Shown: positions 6,975-16,058 of the stretch, piece after piece
Layout of the letters: every line of letters begins with the position of its first letter
Position numbering within the stretch: position 1 is the first letter of the stretch
Assembly (NCBI GenBank): GCA_024682415.1
Contig: JAIKZG010000038.1
Location: 1 to 52,473, forward strand
Length of the DNA stretch: 52,473 nt
Direction of reading: 5' to 3'
Origin: Prevotella sp.
Lineage (GTDB): Bacteria > Bacteroidota > Bacteroidia > Bacteroidales > Bacteroidaceae
Translations under genes and position numbers: made by a program
The notes under the pieces: model-generated
Told to the model about the DNA's origin: nothing
Seen by the model: the letters and a program-made list of their open reading frames with translations, nothing else
The model's database searches: none

Positions 6975-7991
6975 ATGGATTTATTACAGCAGATAGTTGC
7001 GCGTGCTAAAAGCGACAAGCAGCGCATCGTGCTCCCTGAGGCAGAAGAGGAGCGCACTCTGAGAGCAGCCGACAAGGTGTTGGCTGACGACATTGCCGAC
7101 ATCATCCTTATCGGTAATCCTGATAACATCAAGAAGCTCGCTGGCGAATGGGGATTGAACAACATCGACAAGGCTACTATCGTAGACCCGATGAACAACC
7201 CTAAGAGCGAGGAATATGCAGAGAAGCTCGCTGAACTTCGCAAAAAGAAAGGCATGACAATAGAGCAGGCTCGCGAATTGGTAACAAAGAACAACCTCTA
7301 TTTGGGTTGCATGATTATAAAGACAGAAGGCGCTGACGGTCAGATTTCAGGTGCTTTGAGCACAACAGGCGACACACTGCGTCCTGCATTGCAGATCATC
7401 AAATGCGCTCCTGGAATCAGCTGCGTAAGTGGCGCTATGCTTCTTATCACCAACCAGAAGGAATTTGGCGAGAATGGTGTCGTAGTAATGGGCGACGTTG
7501 CCGTTACTCCTATGCCAGACGCTGACCAGTTGAGCCAGATTGCCGTTACAACAGCAGCTACAGCTAAGAGCGTAGCAGGATTCGCTGAGCCACGCGTAGC
7601 AATGCTTAGCTTCTCTACAAAGGGCAGCGCAAGCCACGAGGTAGTAGACAAGGTTGTAGAGGCAACAAAGTTGGCAAAGGATCGTGCTCCTGAATTGAAG
7701 ATTGACGGTGAGCTTCAGGCCGACGCTGCTCTCGTAGCATCAGTAGGTGCAAAGAAAGCTCCGGGCAGCGACATTGCAGGTAAGGCTAACGTACTTGTAG
7801 TTCCTAACCTTGAGGTTGGCAACATCGGCTACAAGCTTGTTCAGCGTCTTGGTGGCGCAATCGCCATTGGACCCATACTCCAAGGCATAGCTCGCCCAGT
7901 AAACGACCTCAGCCGTGGTTGCTCTGTAGACGACATCTACTACATGGTAGCAATTACAGCTTGCCAGGCACAAGACGCTAAGAAAAACTAA
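6975..7991 (+). CDS. pta: Phosphate acetyltransferase
   Basis: Converts acetyl-CoA and phosphate to acetyl phosphate and CoA in the cytoplasm, the first step of acetate formation. The 338-residue protein is the short catalytic-domain form (PTA_PTB), without the N-terminal DRTGG region of the long enterobacterial enzyme. Visible signatures are [12 protein letters not shown] near the N-terminus, [12 protein letters not shown] near residue 126 and [17 protein letters not shown] near the end, the last typical of the active site. It is followed after 62 bp by ackA. Confidence 0.96.
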   Translation: MDLLQQIVARAKSDKQRIVLPEAEEERTLRAADKVLADDIADIILIGNPDNIKKLAGEWGLNNIDKATIVDPMNNPKSEEYAEKLAELRKKKGMTIEQARELVTKNNLYLGCMIIKTEGADGQISGALSTTGDTLRPALQIIKCAPGISCVSGAMLLITNQKEFGENGVVVMGDVAVTPMPDADQLSQIAVTTAATAKSVAGFAEPRVAMLSFSTKGSASHEVVDKVVEATKLAKDRAPELKIDGELQADAALVASVGAKKAPGSDIAGKANVLVVPNLEVGNIGYKLVQRLGGAIAIGPILQGIARPVNDLSRGCSVDDIYYMVAITACQAQDAKKN

Positions 7992-8053
7992 GATTGACGA
8001 CCCATGTAATGGGGAGTTCAAAAAAGATTGTGTTAATATAATAACTCATTAAT

Positions 8054-9265
8054 ATGAATATATTGGTTTTGAACTGCGGTAGCAGCTCTATTAAATATAA
8101 GTTGTACGACATGACTGCAAACAAGGTGCTTGCAGCAGGTGGCGCAGAGCGCATCGGTATCGACGGCGCATTCGTAAAGGTGACAATGCCAGACGGAACA
8201 AAGAAGCAGATTATGCACGACATGCCTGACCACAAGGAAGGCGTAAACTTCGTGTTCTCTCTTCTTACAGATCCAGAAATCGGCGCAATCAAGAGCCTTG
8301 ATGAAATCGACGCTGTAGGCCATCGTATCGTGCAGGGTGGCGACAAATTCAACAAGAGCGTAATCGTAGACAAGAGCGTAGAAGACGGTATCGAGGAGCT
8401 TTGCGACCTCGCGCCTGTTCACAACGCCGGTCACTTGAAAGGTCTGCGTGCCGTTGACACTCTCATGCCTACCACTCCACAGGTCTGCGTATTCGACAAC
8501 GCTTTCCACAGCACAATGCCAGACTACGCATATCTTTACGCAGTGCCTTACGAGCTTTATGAGAAGTATCATGTACGTCGTTACGGCTTCCACGGAACAA
8601 GCCATCGCTATGTTTCTAAGCGTGTATGCGAAATTCTCGGCACTGATCTCAACAACTCAAAGATTATCACTTGCCACATCGGTAATGGCGCCAGCGTAGC
8701 AGCCGTATTGAACGGTAAGGTATTGGATACCTCTATGGGTCTTACTCCATTGGCAGGTGTGATGATGGGTTCACGCAGTGGCGACATCGACGCTTCTGCC
8801 GTTACTTACATCATGGATAAGCTCGGCCTTAAGCCACAGGAAATGGCAGACTATCTGAACAAGCAGAGCGGTCTGCTCGGTATCAGCGGCATTTCAAGCG
8901 ATATGCGTGATGTAGCCGACGCTGCTGAAAAGGGCGACAAGAAGGCTCAGCTTGCTATGCACATGTACTACTATCGCATTAAGAAATACATCGGTGCTTA
9001 CGCAGCTGCGATGGGCGGTGTTGATACTATCGTATTCACAGCAGGCGTAGGCGAGAATCAGACATTTATCCGCGAGAAGTCATGTGAAGACCTTGAGTTC
9101 CTCGGCATTAAGATTGACAAGGAGAAGAATGATAAGATTCACGGTGAGGAAGCTATCATCTCTACTCCTGATTCTAAGGTTAAAGTTGTTGTTGTTCCTA
9201 CTGATGAGGAGCTTGTTATCGCACAGGATACCGAGCGCCTTGTAAAGGAATTGAAGAACAAGTAA
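8054..9265 (+). CDS. ackA: Acetate kinase
   Basis: Transfers phosphate from acetyl phosphate to ADP, yielding ATP and acetate. The 403-residue length is typical. ASKHA-fold signatures are present: N-C-G-S-S-S-I-K-Y at residues 7-15, G-H-R-I-V-Q-G-G near 88, F-D-N-A-F-H-S-T-M-P near 147 (catalytic Asp), H-I-G-N-G-A-S near 208, and F-T-A-G-V-G-E-N near 327. It forms an operon with pta and ends at a strong terminator. Confidence 0.97.
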   Translation: MNILVLNCGSSSIKYKLYDMTANKVLAAGGAERIGIDGAFVKVTMPDGTKKQIMHDMPDHKEGVNFVFSLLTDPEIGAIKSLDEIDAVGHRIVQGGDKFNKSVIVDKSVEDGIEELCDLAPVHNAGHLKGLRAVDTLMPTTPQVCVFDNAFHSTMPDYAYLYAVPYELYEKYHVRRYGFHGTSHRYVSKRVCEILGTDLNNSKIITCHIGNGASVAAVLNGKVLDTSMGLTPLAGVMMGSRSGDIDASAVTYIMDKLGLKPQEMADYLNKQSGLLGISGISSDMRDVADAAEKGDKKAQLAMHMYYYRIKKYIGAYAAAMGGVDTIVFTAGVGENQTFIREKSCEDLEFLGIKIDKEKNDKIHGEEAIISTPDSKVKVVVVPTDEELVIAQDTERLVKELKNK

Positions 9266-9288
9266 TCTCTATCAATTATCTATAAAGC

Positions 9289-9324
9289 AAACGGTGAGGC
9301 CCTCAACGAGCCTCACCGTTTTTC
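9289..9324 (+). terminator. Terminator of pta-ackA
   Basis: A perfect 12-bp stem, AAACGGTGAGGC/GCCTCACCGTTT, with a 9-nt loop is followed by TTTTTC. A second, AT-rich 9-bp inverted repeat, GTTTTTAAG/CTTAAAAAC at 9332-9355, may end the converging Sus operon. Confidence 0.9.
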
Positions 9325-9374
9325 TTTGGGAGTTTTTAAGATTAAACTTAAAAACGATTACTTAATCATATTCA

Positions 9375-11102
9375 TTACTTATCCCAGCCAGGGTTCTGAG
9401 TGAGATTATGATTCTTCAGAATATCATTCTGTGGAATTGGGAACAGATACATCTTGTCGTCCCAATTACGAGAAACAGTCTTTACTTTTGATGAAATAGT
9501 GCCATCTGCTTCCTTAGTAAGTTTCAACTCCTTGATAGAAGTGAAATACTTAGGAGCTTCTTTCCAGCGACGAACATCCCAGAAACGATGATCCTCAAAA
9601 GCCAACTCTACGAAACGTTCGTTGGTGTATTTAGCCCAGAACGCGTCGTTAGACATTCCAGCGTTGAAAGCAGGCATACCTACACGAAGACGAGTTTTAC
9701 TTGCTGCCTGACTTGCCGACATAGGGAATTCGGCAGATGTAGCATCGGCACTTCCAAGATACTTGAATACGGCTTCCGCGTAGTTAAGATAGAACTCGCC
9801 CATACGGAATGTAACCCATGTGTGATTATCTGTCTTATACTTACTTGAAGAACCTAAATTGATTGATCCATGAAGGAGTTTCTTAAGATAGAAGCCTGTA
9901 GGAGTAGCATTCTGAAGAGGCTCACCATTCACACCGCCTGCAAATATCTCAAGCTTGTTCTTCTGATAAGAAGGCCATACATCACCATTCTTAGCGATTG
10001 TAGCTTCAAGACGAGGGTCGCGGTCCTTATAAGGATTGGCTGCGTCGTAACCGCTTCCAGCCTCGTTGATGCCAAGACCATTCTTCATCTCATAAGCCTC
10101 AACCAAATTGTAAGAAGGGCAAGTACCACCCTGACCGCCTTCGATACCTACAGGATAGCAACGAGTTTCAAATGTGTTAGAAGAACCGTTTGAGCCAGAA
10201 CCATAAATACGACGGCCGAAGATTATCTCCTTAGTAATCTTAACGTCAGAATAGTTCTTTACAGACCACAAATCCTCATATTTAGCAGTCAAACCCATTC
10301 CCTTTGCTTCTGCTTCATCTATCAACTGCTTTGTGTAAAGAGCAGCCTTATGATAACGCTCTTTATCACCTGTCGGGTTGAAGAGAGGGCTTGCCCAATA
10401 GAGAGCAGCGCGAGCCTTCAAGGCAAGAACAGTAAGACGGTTGGCACGACCATCATCAATTTCGTTAGGCAAATTGAAATCCTTAGCGTCCTTCACGATG
10501 TTGTCTTCCACTGCAATACATTCATCAATGATAAACTTGAATGTAGAGTCGGCAGAAGCACGCTCCATCTGATTAGTAACGTTGGCAGACTGCAACTTTG
10601 TAACCAATGGCACACCTCCGTAACGCTTAGCGAGATTGAAGTAGAAATAAGCACGCCAGAAACGAGCTTCCCACTTATAATTCTTGTAACGGGCCATCTG
10701 CTCTGAATAATCAGAATTATATTGGTAATCCTTAAACTCCAGATCAGAGAACTTCTCCATCACCTGATTGCAAGTGTTGATAGCCTTATACATGTTGTTC
10801 CATGTAGACTCCTTAGCGTTGGTAGGACTCCATGCGCCGTTATACAAATCCTCTATCGCGCTTGTTCCAGGATGAGAATATTCAGCCTCATCGGTAGCGC
10901 AACCTAAAGTCGCGCCGCCGTAAGATCCATAATCATAATCTATAGCATTATAGATGTCGGTCATAAAACCGCCGACATTAGAAAAAGTGCTACTGATATA
11001 ATCCTTATCATATATGTTATACTCCTTATAGTTCATCTCGTCGCTGCATGAAGCGAGGGCAAGAACACCGAGAGTACCACAAATAATTTTATTTAGTTTC
11101 AT
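9375..11102 (-). CDS. SusD/RagB-family nutrient-binding lipoprotein (pair 1)
   Basis: This 575-residue surface lipoprotein binds the substrate and acts as the lid of its SusC partner. The signal peptide ends A-L-A-S-C-S-D-E with lipid Cys at residue 19 and acidic residues after it, which is the surface-export signal. SusD features include the N-terminal TPR-like helices with Y-N-A-I-D-Y, W-E-A-R-F-W-R-A-Y-F-Y-F-N-L-A near residue 145, and the C-terminal R-F-V-E-L-A-F-E-D-H-R-F-W-D-V-R-R-W near 500, ending in N-P-G-W-D-K. It is last in the four-gene operon, 19 bp after its SusC. The ligand is unknown. Confidence 0.95.
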   Translation of the reverse strand: MKLNKIICGTLGVLALASCSDEMNYKEYNIYDKDYISSTFSNVGGFMTDIYNAIDYDYGSYGGATLGCATDEAEYSHPGTSAIEDLYNGAWSPTNAKESTWNNMYKAINTCNQVMEKFSDLEFKDYQYNSDYSEQMARYKNYKWEARFWRAYFYFNLAKRYGGVPLVTKLQSANVTNQMERASADSTFKFIIDECIAVEDNIVKDAKDFNLPNEIDDGRANRLTVLALKARAALYWASPLFNPTGDKERYHKAALYTKQLIDEAEAKGMGLTAKYEDLWSVKNYSDVKITKEIIFGRRIYGSGSNGSSNTFETRCYPVGIEGGQGGTCPSYNLVEAYEMKNGLGINEAGSGYDAANPYKDRDPRLEATIAKNGDVWPSYQKNKLEIFAGGVNGEPLQNATPTGFYLKKLLHGSINLGSSSKYKTDNHTWVTFRMGEFYLNYAEAVFKYLGSADATSAEFPMSASQAASKTRLRVGMPAFNAGMSNDAFWAKYTNERFVELAFEDHRFWDVRRWKEAPKYFTSIKELKLTKEADGTISSKVKTVSRNWDDKMYLFPIPQNDILKNHNLTQNPGWDK

Positions 11103-11121
11103 ATTATCTATTCGTATTTCA

Positions 11122-13923
11122 TTAGAATGTTAATGACAAACCTGCAACCAAACTCTTTGTCAATGGATTTGTTGCTCCGAATGACTCTGGGTCAGCCTGA
11201 TCCATGTGGTCTAAGCTAAACAAGTCGGTACCACGCACATAAACCTTTGCGCCATTGATGAAACCTGTCTTTGCAAGAAGGTTCTTCGGAAGGTTGTAGT
11301 AAACCTCAATGTTACGCAATTTAAAGAAGCTGCGGTTTACGAGCCAGAATGTAGAATTCTGATAGTTGTTTACATTGCTTTCGCTGCTCAGACGAGGAAG
11401 TTTAGAGTTTGGATTTTCAGGAGTCCAGCGATTGTCATAAGCATACTGAGAGAGTGAGCAACCGCCTACCAATGGCCAGTACATAGCCTTAGTATTTGCC
11501 AGACCAGAATAAACGCCTGTGCCCTGGAACAAGCAGTAGAAACCGAAGTTCTTATACTCAGCTCCGAGGTGGAGAGAATAGTAAAGACTTGGAGTTGTGC
11601 TATGACCGATGGCTACCTTATCGTTTGCGTCGATAATATCATCGTGATTTACATCCTCATACTTTATGTCGCCAGGAAGAACATTTGAAGTGAATGTCTG
11701 CTTAGGGCTGTTGGCAACATCTGCCGCATCCTTAAACAAGCCGATTGCCTTCAAACCATAAATCTGACCAAGCTGATTGCCAGTCTGAATCAAGTTATCA
11801 TACAAGCGAGGAGCTTCAAGCTGTTCCTTAATCTTGTTGCGGTTGTAATTCAAGTTACCACCTACATTGAATGTCACTTCACCGATAGTCTTGTTGTAGT
11901 CAAGACCAAGCTCAAAGCCATAGCTATTGACAACACCGGCGTTCTCGAAAGGAGCATCCTGACCAATTAAGCCAGTGTACTTACCTGTACCTTCTACCCA
12001 AATGTCTGTGCGATGATTGTAGTAACCTTCCATTGTCACATCAAGACCGCCAAACAAAGTAGCGTCAATACCTACATTATACTTATAAGCCTTTTCATGA
12101 CCAGGGTTTTCAGTAGCCATACGATCGATAGTTGTCTTACCGAAAGAAGACTGCCAACCGCTGTTGAATGGATAAGTGCCGCCGCTCATTGTGTACTGCT
12201 GAGTGTAGTATGTCCAAGTATTATCAGGAAGAAGATCCAGATTGATTATACCTGCAGAAGCGCGGAGTTTAAGGAAATTAACCCAGCTTACATTCTTCAT
12301 GAACTTCTCATTAGAGATAAGCCATGCAGCAGAAACAGTTGGAGAGAAATTCCACTTTGTGCCAGGAGCAAGACGACTTGAACCAGACTCAACCAAAGCC
12401 AAATCTACGAAATAGCGGTTGAGCAATCCATAATGAGTATACCAAGATACGTCCTGACGGAAGAACTCATTATTCAGGCCGTTAGTCTCTTGATATTCAT
12501 AATCCCACTTCAACTGAGAATAAACAGAATGAATACCGAAAGTATTCTTATAGTTGAAACCGCCGTCGAAATGGAAACGCTTGCTGAATGTATTTGTGTT
12601 GGCAGATGTTCCCATAGCCGATTCAGAACCGCCCTTGAACTTACCACCTGCCGTAGGAACGCCATCTGTCCAAGAGATACCGTTAGGCATTCCATATTCA
12701 TAGGTCTTGCTATGATTCTCAAGTATATTTGAGAAGTTGTCGTAAGCGATACGGGCATTTGCTCCGAGTCCTTCAAGGAATCCGCTCAAATCCTGGCTCA
12801 ATGTCAAATCGGAAAACAAACCTCTTGTATGGTTCTTTGTATATGCTGCCGCAACCGACTGTGCGTATGGGTTCTTTGTTCCGTCCCAAGTTGCGTTACC
12901 ACCCCACAAGCCATAAGAAGTCTTCTTAGGGAAAGCAGCAGAAGGAACGCTATAAACGAGATTCCAAAGGTCGGCAGAATCACCCGGGCGACTTGCCTCA
13001 TTCAATACACCGAGCAAATTAACCTTCATCTTAGTTGTAGGAGTGAGGTCAATATCAAGGTTTGTGCGAAGATTACCTTTCACATACTTATTCTGAGTAG
13101 AATAACCGTCGTTCATGTCATAATCCTTGATGAAGCCCTTATCAGAAAGGAGGTTAAGCATGGTATAGTAACGGAAATTCTTAGAACCGCCGGTAAACTC
13201 AAGGTTAAACTTATTAGTAACGCCATGATGACGGAAAGTTTCATCCACCCAGTTTACGTTAGGATACAAGTCAGGATATTGTCCGCTTTGGAAAGCCTTA
13301 ATCTCATCGTCAGTGTATTTAGGAGTCAATCCCTCATAACCACGAGCCTCGTTCATCGCGTTTGCGTAAGTAGCAGCATCAGCGAACTTAGGTCTGTGAG
13401 ACATGAAATTCCAGACATGATCGTAAGTAAACGTTATCTTCTTTGAGTTATACTTACCTCTCTTTGTAGTGATAAGCACTGCGCCGTTAGCACCTTTATA
13501 ACCATAGAGAGCAACAGCAGCGGCATCCTTCAAGATAGAAACATGGTCTACTTCCTCCGGAGAAACATTATCAATGCTGCGCTCAATACCATCAACGAGA
13601 ATCAATGGAGTGCTGCCTGAAAGGCTCTGCAATCCACGAACGTAGAAAGTAGGATTAGCGGCAGCATAGTTGCCTGAGTTCTGCAATGAAACCAATCCCA
13701 AGCCCTGACCGATAATAGAGTTGCCGATATTCTTCGCGCTACGCTTATCGGTTGTCTTATTTGTTATAACAGACACGGCGGCGGTAGATTGCTCACGTGA
13801 GAAATTCACGTCGGCACCAACATCTATAAGCTGGTCTTTAAAAGCTACCGTATCTTTTTGTGCCGATGCCGACAAGCCTAAGCTTGCGAGCAATGCGAGC
13901 ACTAAAATCTTATTCTTATTCAT
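11122..13923 (-). CDS. SusC/RagA-family TonB-dependent transporter (pair 1)
   Basis: An outer-membrane barrel importing large nutrients with its SusD lid, energised by TonB. There is a signal peptide (A-S-L-G-L-S-A-S-A-Q, residues 13-22) and then a plug domain at about 55-160: F-Y-V-R-G-L-Q-S-L, L-V-D-G-I-E-R, G-Y-K-G-A-N-G-A-V-L-I-T-T-K-R-G. The barrel ends with A-G-L-S-L-T-F. At 933 residues it is short for the family because the usual N-terminal carboxypeptidase-regulatory-like domain, present in the other SusC here, is absent. It is third in the operon, 51 bp after the pair 2 SusD. Confidence 0.95.
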   Translation of the reverse strand: MNKNKILVLALLASLGLSASAQKDTVAFKDQLIDVGADVNFSREQSTAAVSVITNKTTDKRSAKNIGNSIIGQGLGLVSLQNSGNYAAANPTFYVRGLQSLSGSTPLILVDGIERSIDNVSPEEVDHVSILKDAAAVALYGYKGANGAVLITTKRGKYNSKKITFTYDHVWNFMSHRPKFADAATYANAMNEARGYEGLTPKYTDDEIKAFQSGQYPDLYPNVNWVDETFRHHGVTNKFNLEFTGGSKNFRYYTMLNLLSDKGFIKDYDMNDGYSTQNKYVKGNLRTNLDIDLTPTTKMKVNLLGVLNEASRPGDSADLWNLVYSVPSAAFPKKTSYGLWGGNATWDGTKNPYAQSVAAAYTKNHTRGLFSDLTLSQDLSGFLEGLGANARIAYDNFSNILENHSKTYEYGMPNGISWTDGVPTAGGKFKGGSESAMGTSANTNTFSKRFHFDGGFNYKNTFGIHSVYSQLKWDYEYQETNGLNNEFFRQDVSWYTHYGLLNRYFVDLALVESGSSRLAPGTKWNFSPTVSAAWLISNEKFMKNVSWVNFLKLRASAGIINLDLLPDNTWTYYTQQYTMSGGTYPFNSGWQSSFGKTTIDRMATENPGHEKAYKYNVGIDATLFGGLDVTMEGYYNHRTDIWVEGTGKYTGLIGQDAPFENAGVVNSYGFELGLDYNKTIGEVTFNVGGNLNYNRNKIKEQLEAPRLYDNLIQTGNQLGQIYGLKAIGLFKDAADVANSPKQTFTSNVLPGDIKYEDVNHDDIIDANDKVAIGHSTTPSLYYSLHLGAEYKNFGFYCLFQGTGVYSGLANTKAMYWPLVGGCSLSQYAYDNRWTPENPNSKLPRLSSESNVNNYQNSTFWLVNRSFFKLRNIEVYYNLPKNLLAKTGFINGAKVYVRGTDLFSLDHMDQADPESFGATNPLTKSLVAGLSLTF

Positions 13924-13974
13924 AATTAAATTTTCAATCTTTTTTGAAATGTATCAATAGAGATAGTGTGAGAT

Positions 13975-16023
13975 TTACCATCCTGGATTCTGAACAAGTC
14001 CATATTTCTTGTTAAGTTCAGAAGTAGGCAATGGCTGCAAATACCACTTCACATCAAAGCCATTGGTACAATGGCAACGTTTTTGCTTAATTTCAAATCG
14101 CTCATAGTCGAAATATGTAGGCTGATAGAAACTTGGATCTGTTTTTTCAATTCCAGATTTCTTTTTATCTCCATTCCACCACATTGTCTGAATCGGCTTA
14201 TCATTTACCTTCACGTCATTAATGTGAACCCATTTGCCGCTTGCGTCTTTATACATACGATACATACGCAAACCATGGAGAGGTTTTTCCAACAAATCGC
14301 CACGCTTATAACGCATCAAATCAAAATAACGACTATCGCTCATACCTAATTCACAGGCACGCTCACGAAGAATCTCATTGATAAGGTTCTCTTTATTAGA
14401 AGTCAGATTTTCAGAAGGATTGCACTCATTCAAGCCTTTCAAACCTACACGGGCGCGAACGATATCCACATATTTCAAAGCATCGGTAAAGTTATTGTCA
14501 GCCTGAAGCACAGCCTCAGCGTATGTGAGATACATGTCATTCAAACTCAAGACAACCCACTGTGGCTGCTTTCTTAGGAATGTAGAAGAAGTACCGCAGA
14601 CATACTTATTGTTACCATAACCAGTAGAGAAATAACTTAACTCAGTACTTGACTGAGTATTGGCATCAGAACCGCCTACCCAAGCTTCAACATTATTACC
14701 TGTTGTCGCGCCAGAAGTCCAGCTATAAGCATTCTTATCACCATTTACCTGAACAGTTTCATAAAGACGAGGGTCACGAGTGTAAGCTACATGCTGAAGT
14801 TCCTGCTTGCCATCAACGGTATCGCCTTTGACAAACATCTGATCAAGCTTGCCTTCCTGTTTAGTTTCATTCCAGTTGAAAGGCTTACCGTCAGCCCATG
14901 GAAACATCTCTACATATTCCTGTGTAGGACTATAAGCATAGCGCTCGTTACGACCATTGGTCAAGTTTGCCCATGTATATTTTGAGTCCTTACCTGTACC
15001 TGAAACGCGAGTACCGAAGATAACCTCAGTGCTTGTCTCGCTGGCATATCCCATACGGAAAGCATAACGATAATCTTCTACTTTAGTTCCTGTTGGCTCA
15101 TACATTTTATAATAGCCATTAGACCTCAACGCAGCAAAGAAATCATCACAAGCCTGACGGCAACGAGTCCAACGAGCCTTGTCATAATTGCCATACCATA
15201 CTACAGTATCCTTAGCATCTGCCATTTCATACTTACCACTGTAGTAAGGCTTATCGGCATTAAACAAAGGAGAAGCTGCGATTTGCAGAATCTTACACTT
15301 CAAGGCCATAGCGGCTGCCTTAGTCCAACGACCAGTTTCTGATTGTGGATTTTCTGGCTGCCAAGGCAATGTCTTTGCAGCATCGTCAAGCAAATCAACC
15401 ATATAATTAACAGTTGATTCTACACTACGACGCGGAAGACTATAAGAAGATTCTGTACCGGCATATGCATTGTCAATAATAGGCAGACCACCATACATTC
15501 TAAACATATTATAGTATGTATAAGCTTTCAAGCACTTAGCCTCAGCACATAGCTTCTGCTTTTCACTTTCCTCCATATCAGGCGTACGACCTATATTAGC
15601 AAGGAAAATATTGCAAGCACGAATCAATTCCCAAGTTTTCTCACTTGTAAAACCGAATAATGGGTTTGACGTAGAAGCAGTCAAAGCACCTGTATAATAG
15701 TTGCCATTAACAGAAGATCTCGTAAAAGGCATGTGCCAGCAATCGCTGAGCGCGTCGATTTTACCAGTCCAGTAACTTGCGCTAAGAGGTGCGCTTGAGC
15801 TACTGCAATAAGGCAGTCCATAATATTGTAAAGCATATGTACCAGCCAAGAACTGGCGCGTGTATTCCGCATTATTAAATACGGTATCTATAGTTGCGTC
15901 GCCACCTGGAGCTTTTTCCAAAGAGCTGTCACCAAACTTCACGTCGTCTGTACAAGAACCGAAGCCGATAGTGAGGAATCCAGCTGCAATGACCGCAATA
16001 AATGATTTATTTATAGATTTCAT
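13975..16023 (-). CDS. SusD/RagB-family nutrient-binding lipoprotein (pair 2)
   Basis: This 682-residue surface lipoprotein has a signal ending I-G-F-G-S-C-T-D-D with lipid Cys near residue 24. SusD signatures include A-K-C-L-K-A-Y-T-Y-Y-N-M-F-R-M-Y-G-G-L-P near residue 165 and E-I-L-R-E-R-A-C-E-L-G near 560; it ends L-V-Q-N-P-G-W. It is about 100 residues longer than the other SusD in the operon. It lies 35 bp downstream of its SusC. The ligand is unknown. Confidence 0.94.
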   Translation of the reverse strand: MKSINKSFIAVIAAGFLTIGFGSCTDDVKFGDSSLEKAPGGDATIDTVFNNAEYTRQFLAGTYALQYYGLPYCSSSSAPLSASYWTGKIDALSDCWHMPFTRSSVNGNYYTGALTASTSNPLFGFTSEKTWELIRACNIFLANIGRTPDMEESEKQKLCAEAKCLKAYTYYNMFRMYGGLPIIDNAYAGTESSYSLPRRSVESTVNYMVDLLDDAAKTLPWQPENPQSETGRWTKAAAMALKCKILQIAASPLFNADKPYYSGKYEMADAKDTVVWYGNYDKARWTRCRQACDDFFAALRSNGYYKMYEPTGTKVEDYRYAFRMGYASETSTEVIFGTRVSGTGKDSKYTWANLTNGRNERYAYSPTQEYVEMFPWADGKPFNWNETKQEGKLDQMFVKGDTVDGKQELQHVAYTRDPRLYETVQVNGDKNAYSWTSGATTGNNVEAWVGGSDANTQSSTELSYFSTGYGNNKYVCGTSSTFLRKQPQWVVLSLNDMYLTYAEAVLQADNNFTDALKYVDIVRARVGLKGLNECNPSENLTSNKENLINEILRERACELGMSDSRYFDLMRYKRGDLLEKPLHGLRMYRMYKDASGKWVHINDVKVNDKPIQTMWWNGDKKKSGIEKTDPSFYQPTYFDYERFEIKQKRCHCTNGFDVKWYLQPLPTSELNKKYGLVQNPGW

Positions 16024-16058
16024 GTTTAATTCTATTTATTAGTTTCCTTGATTAAGGA

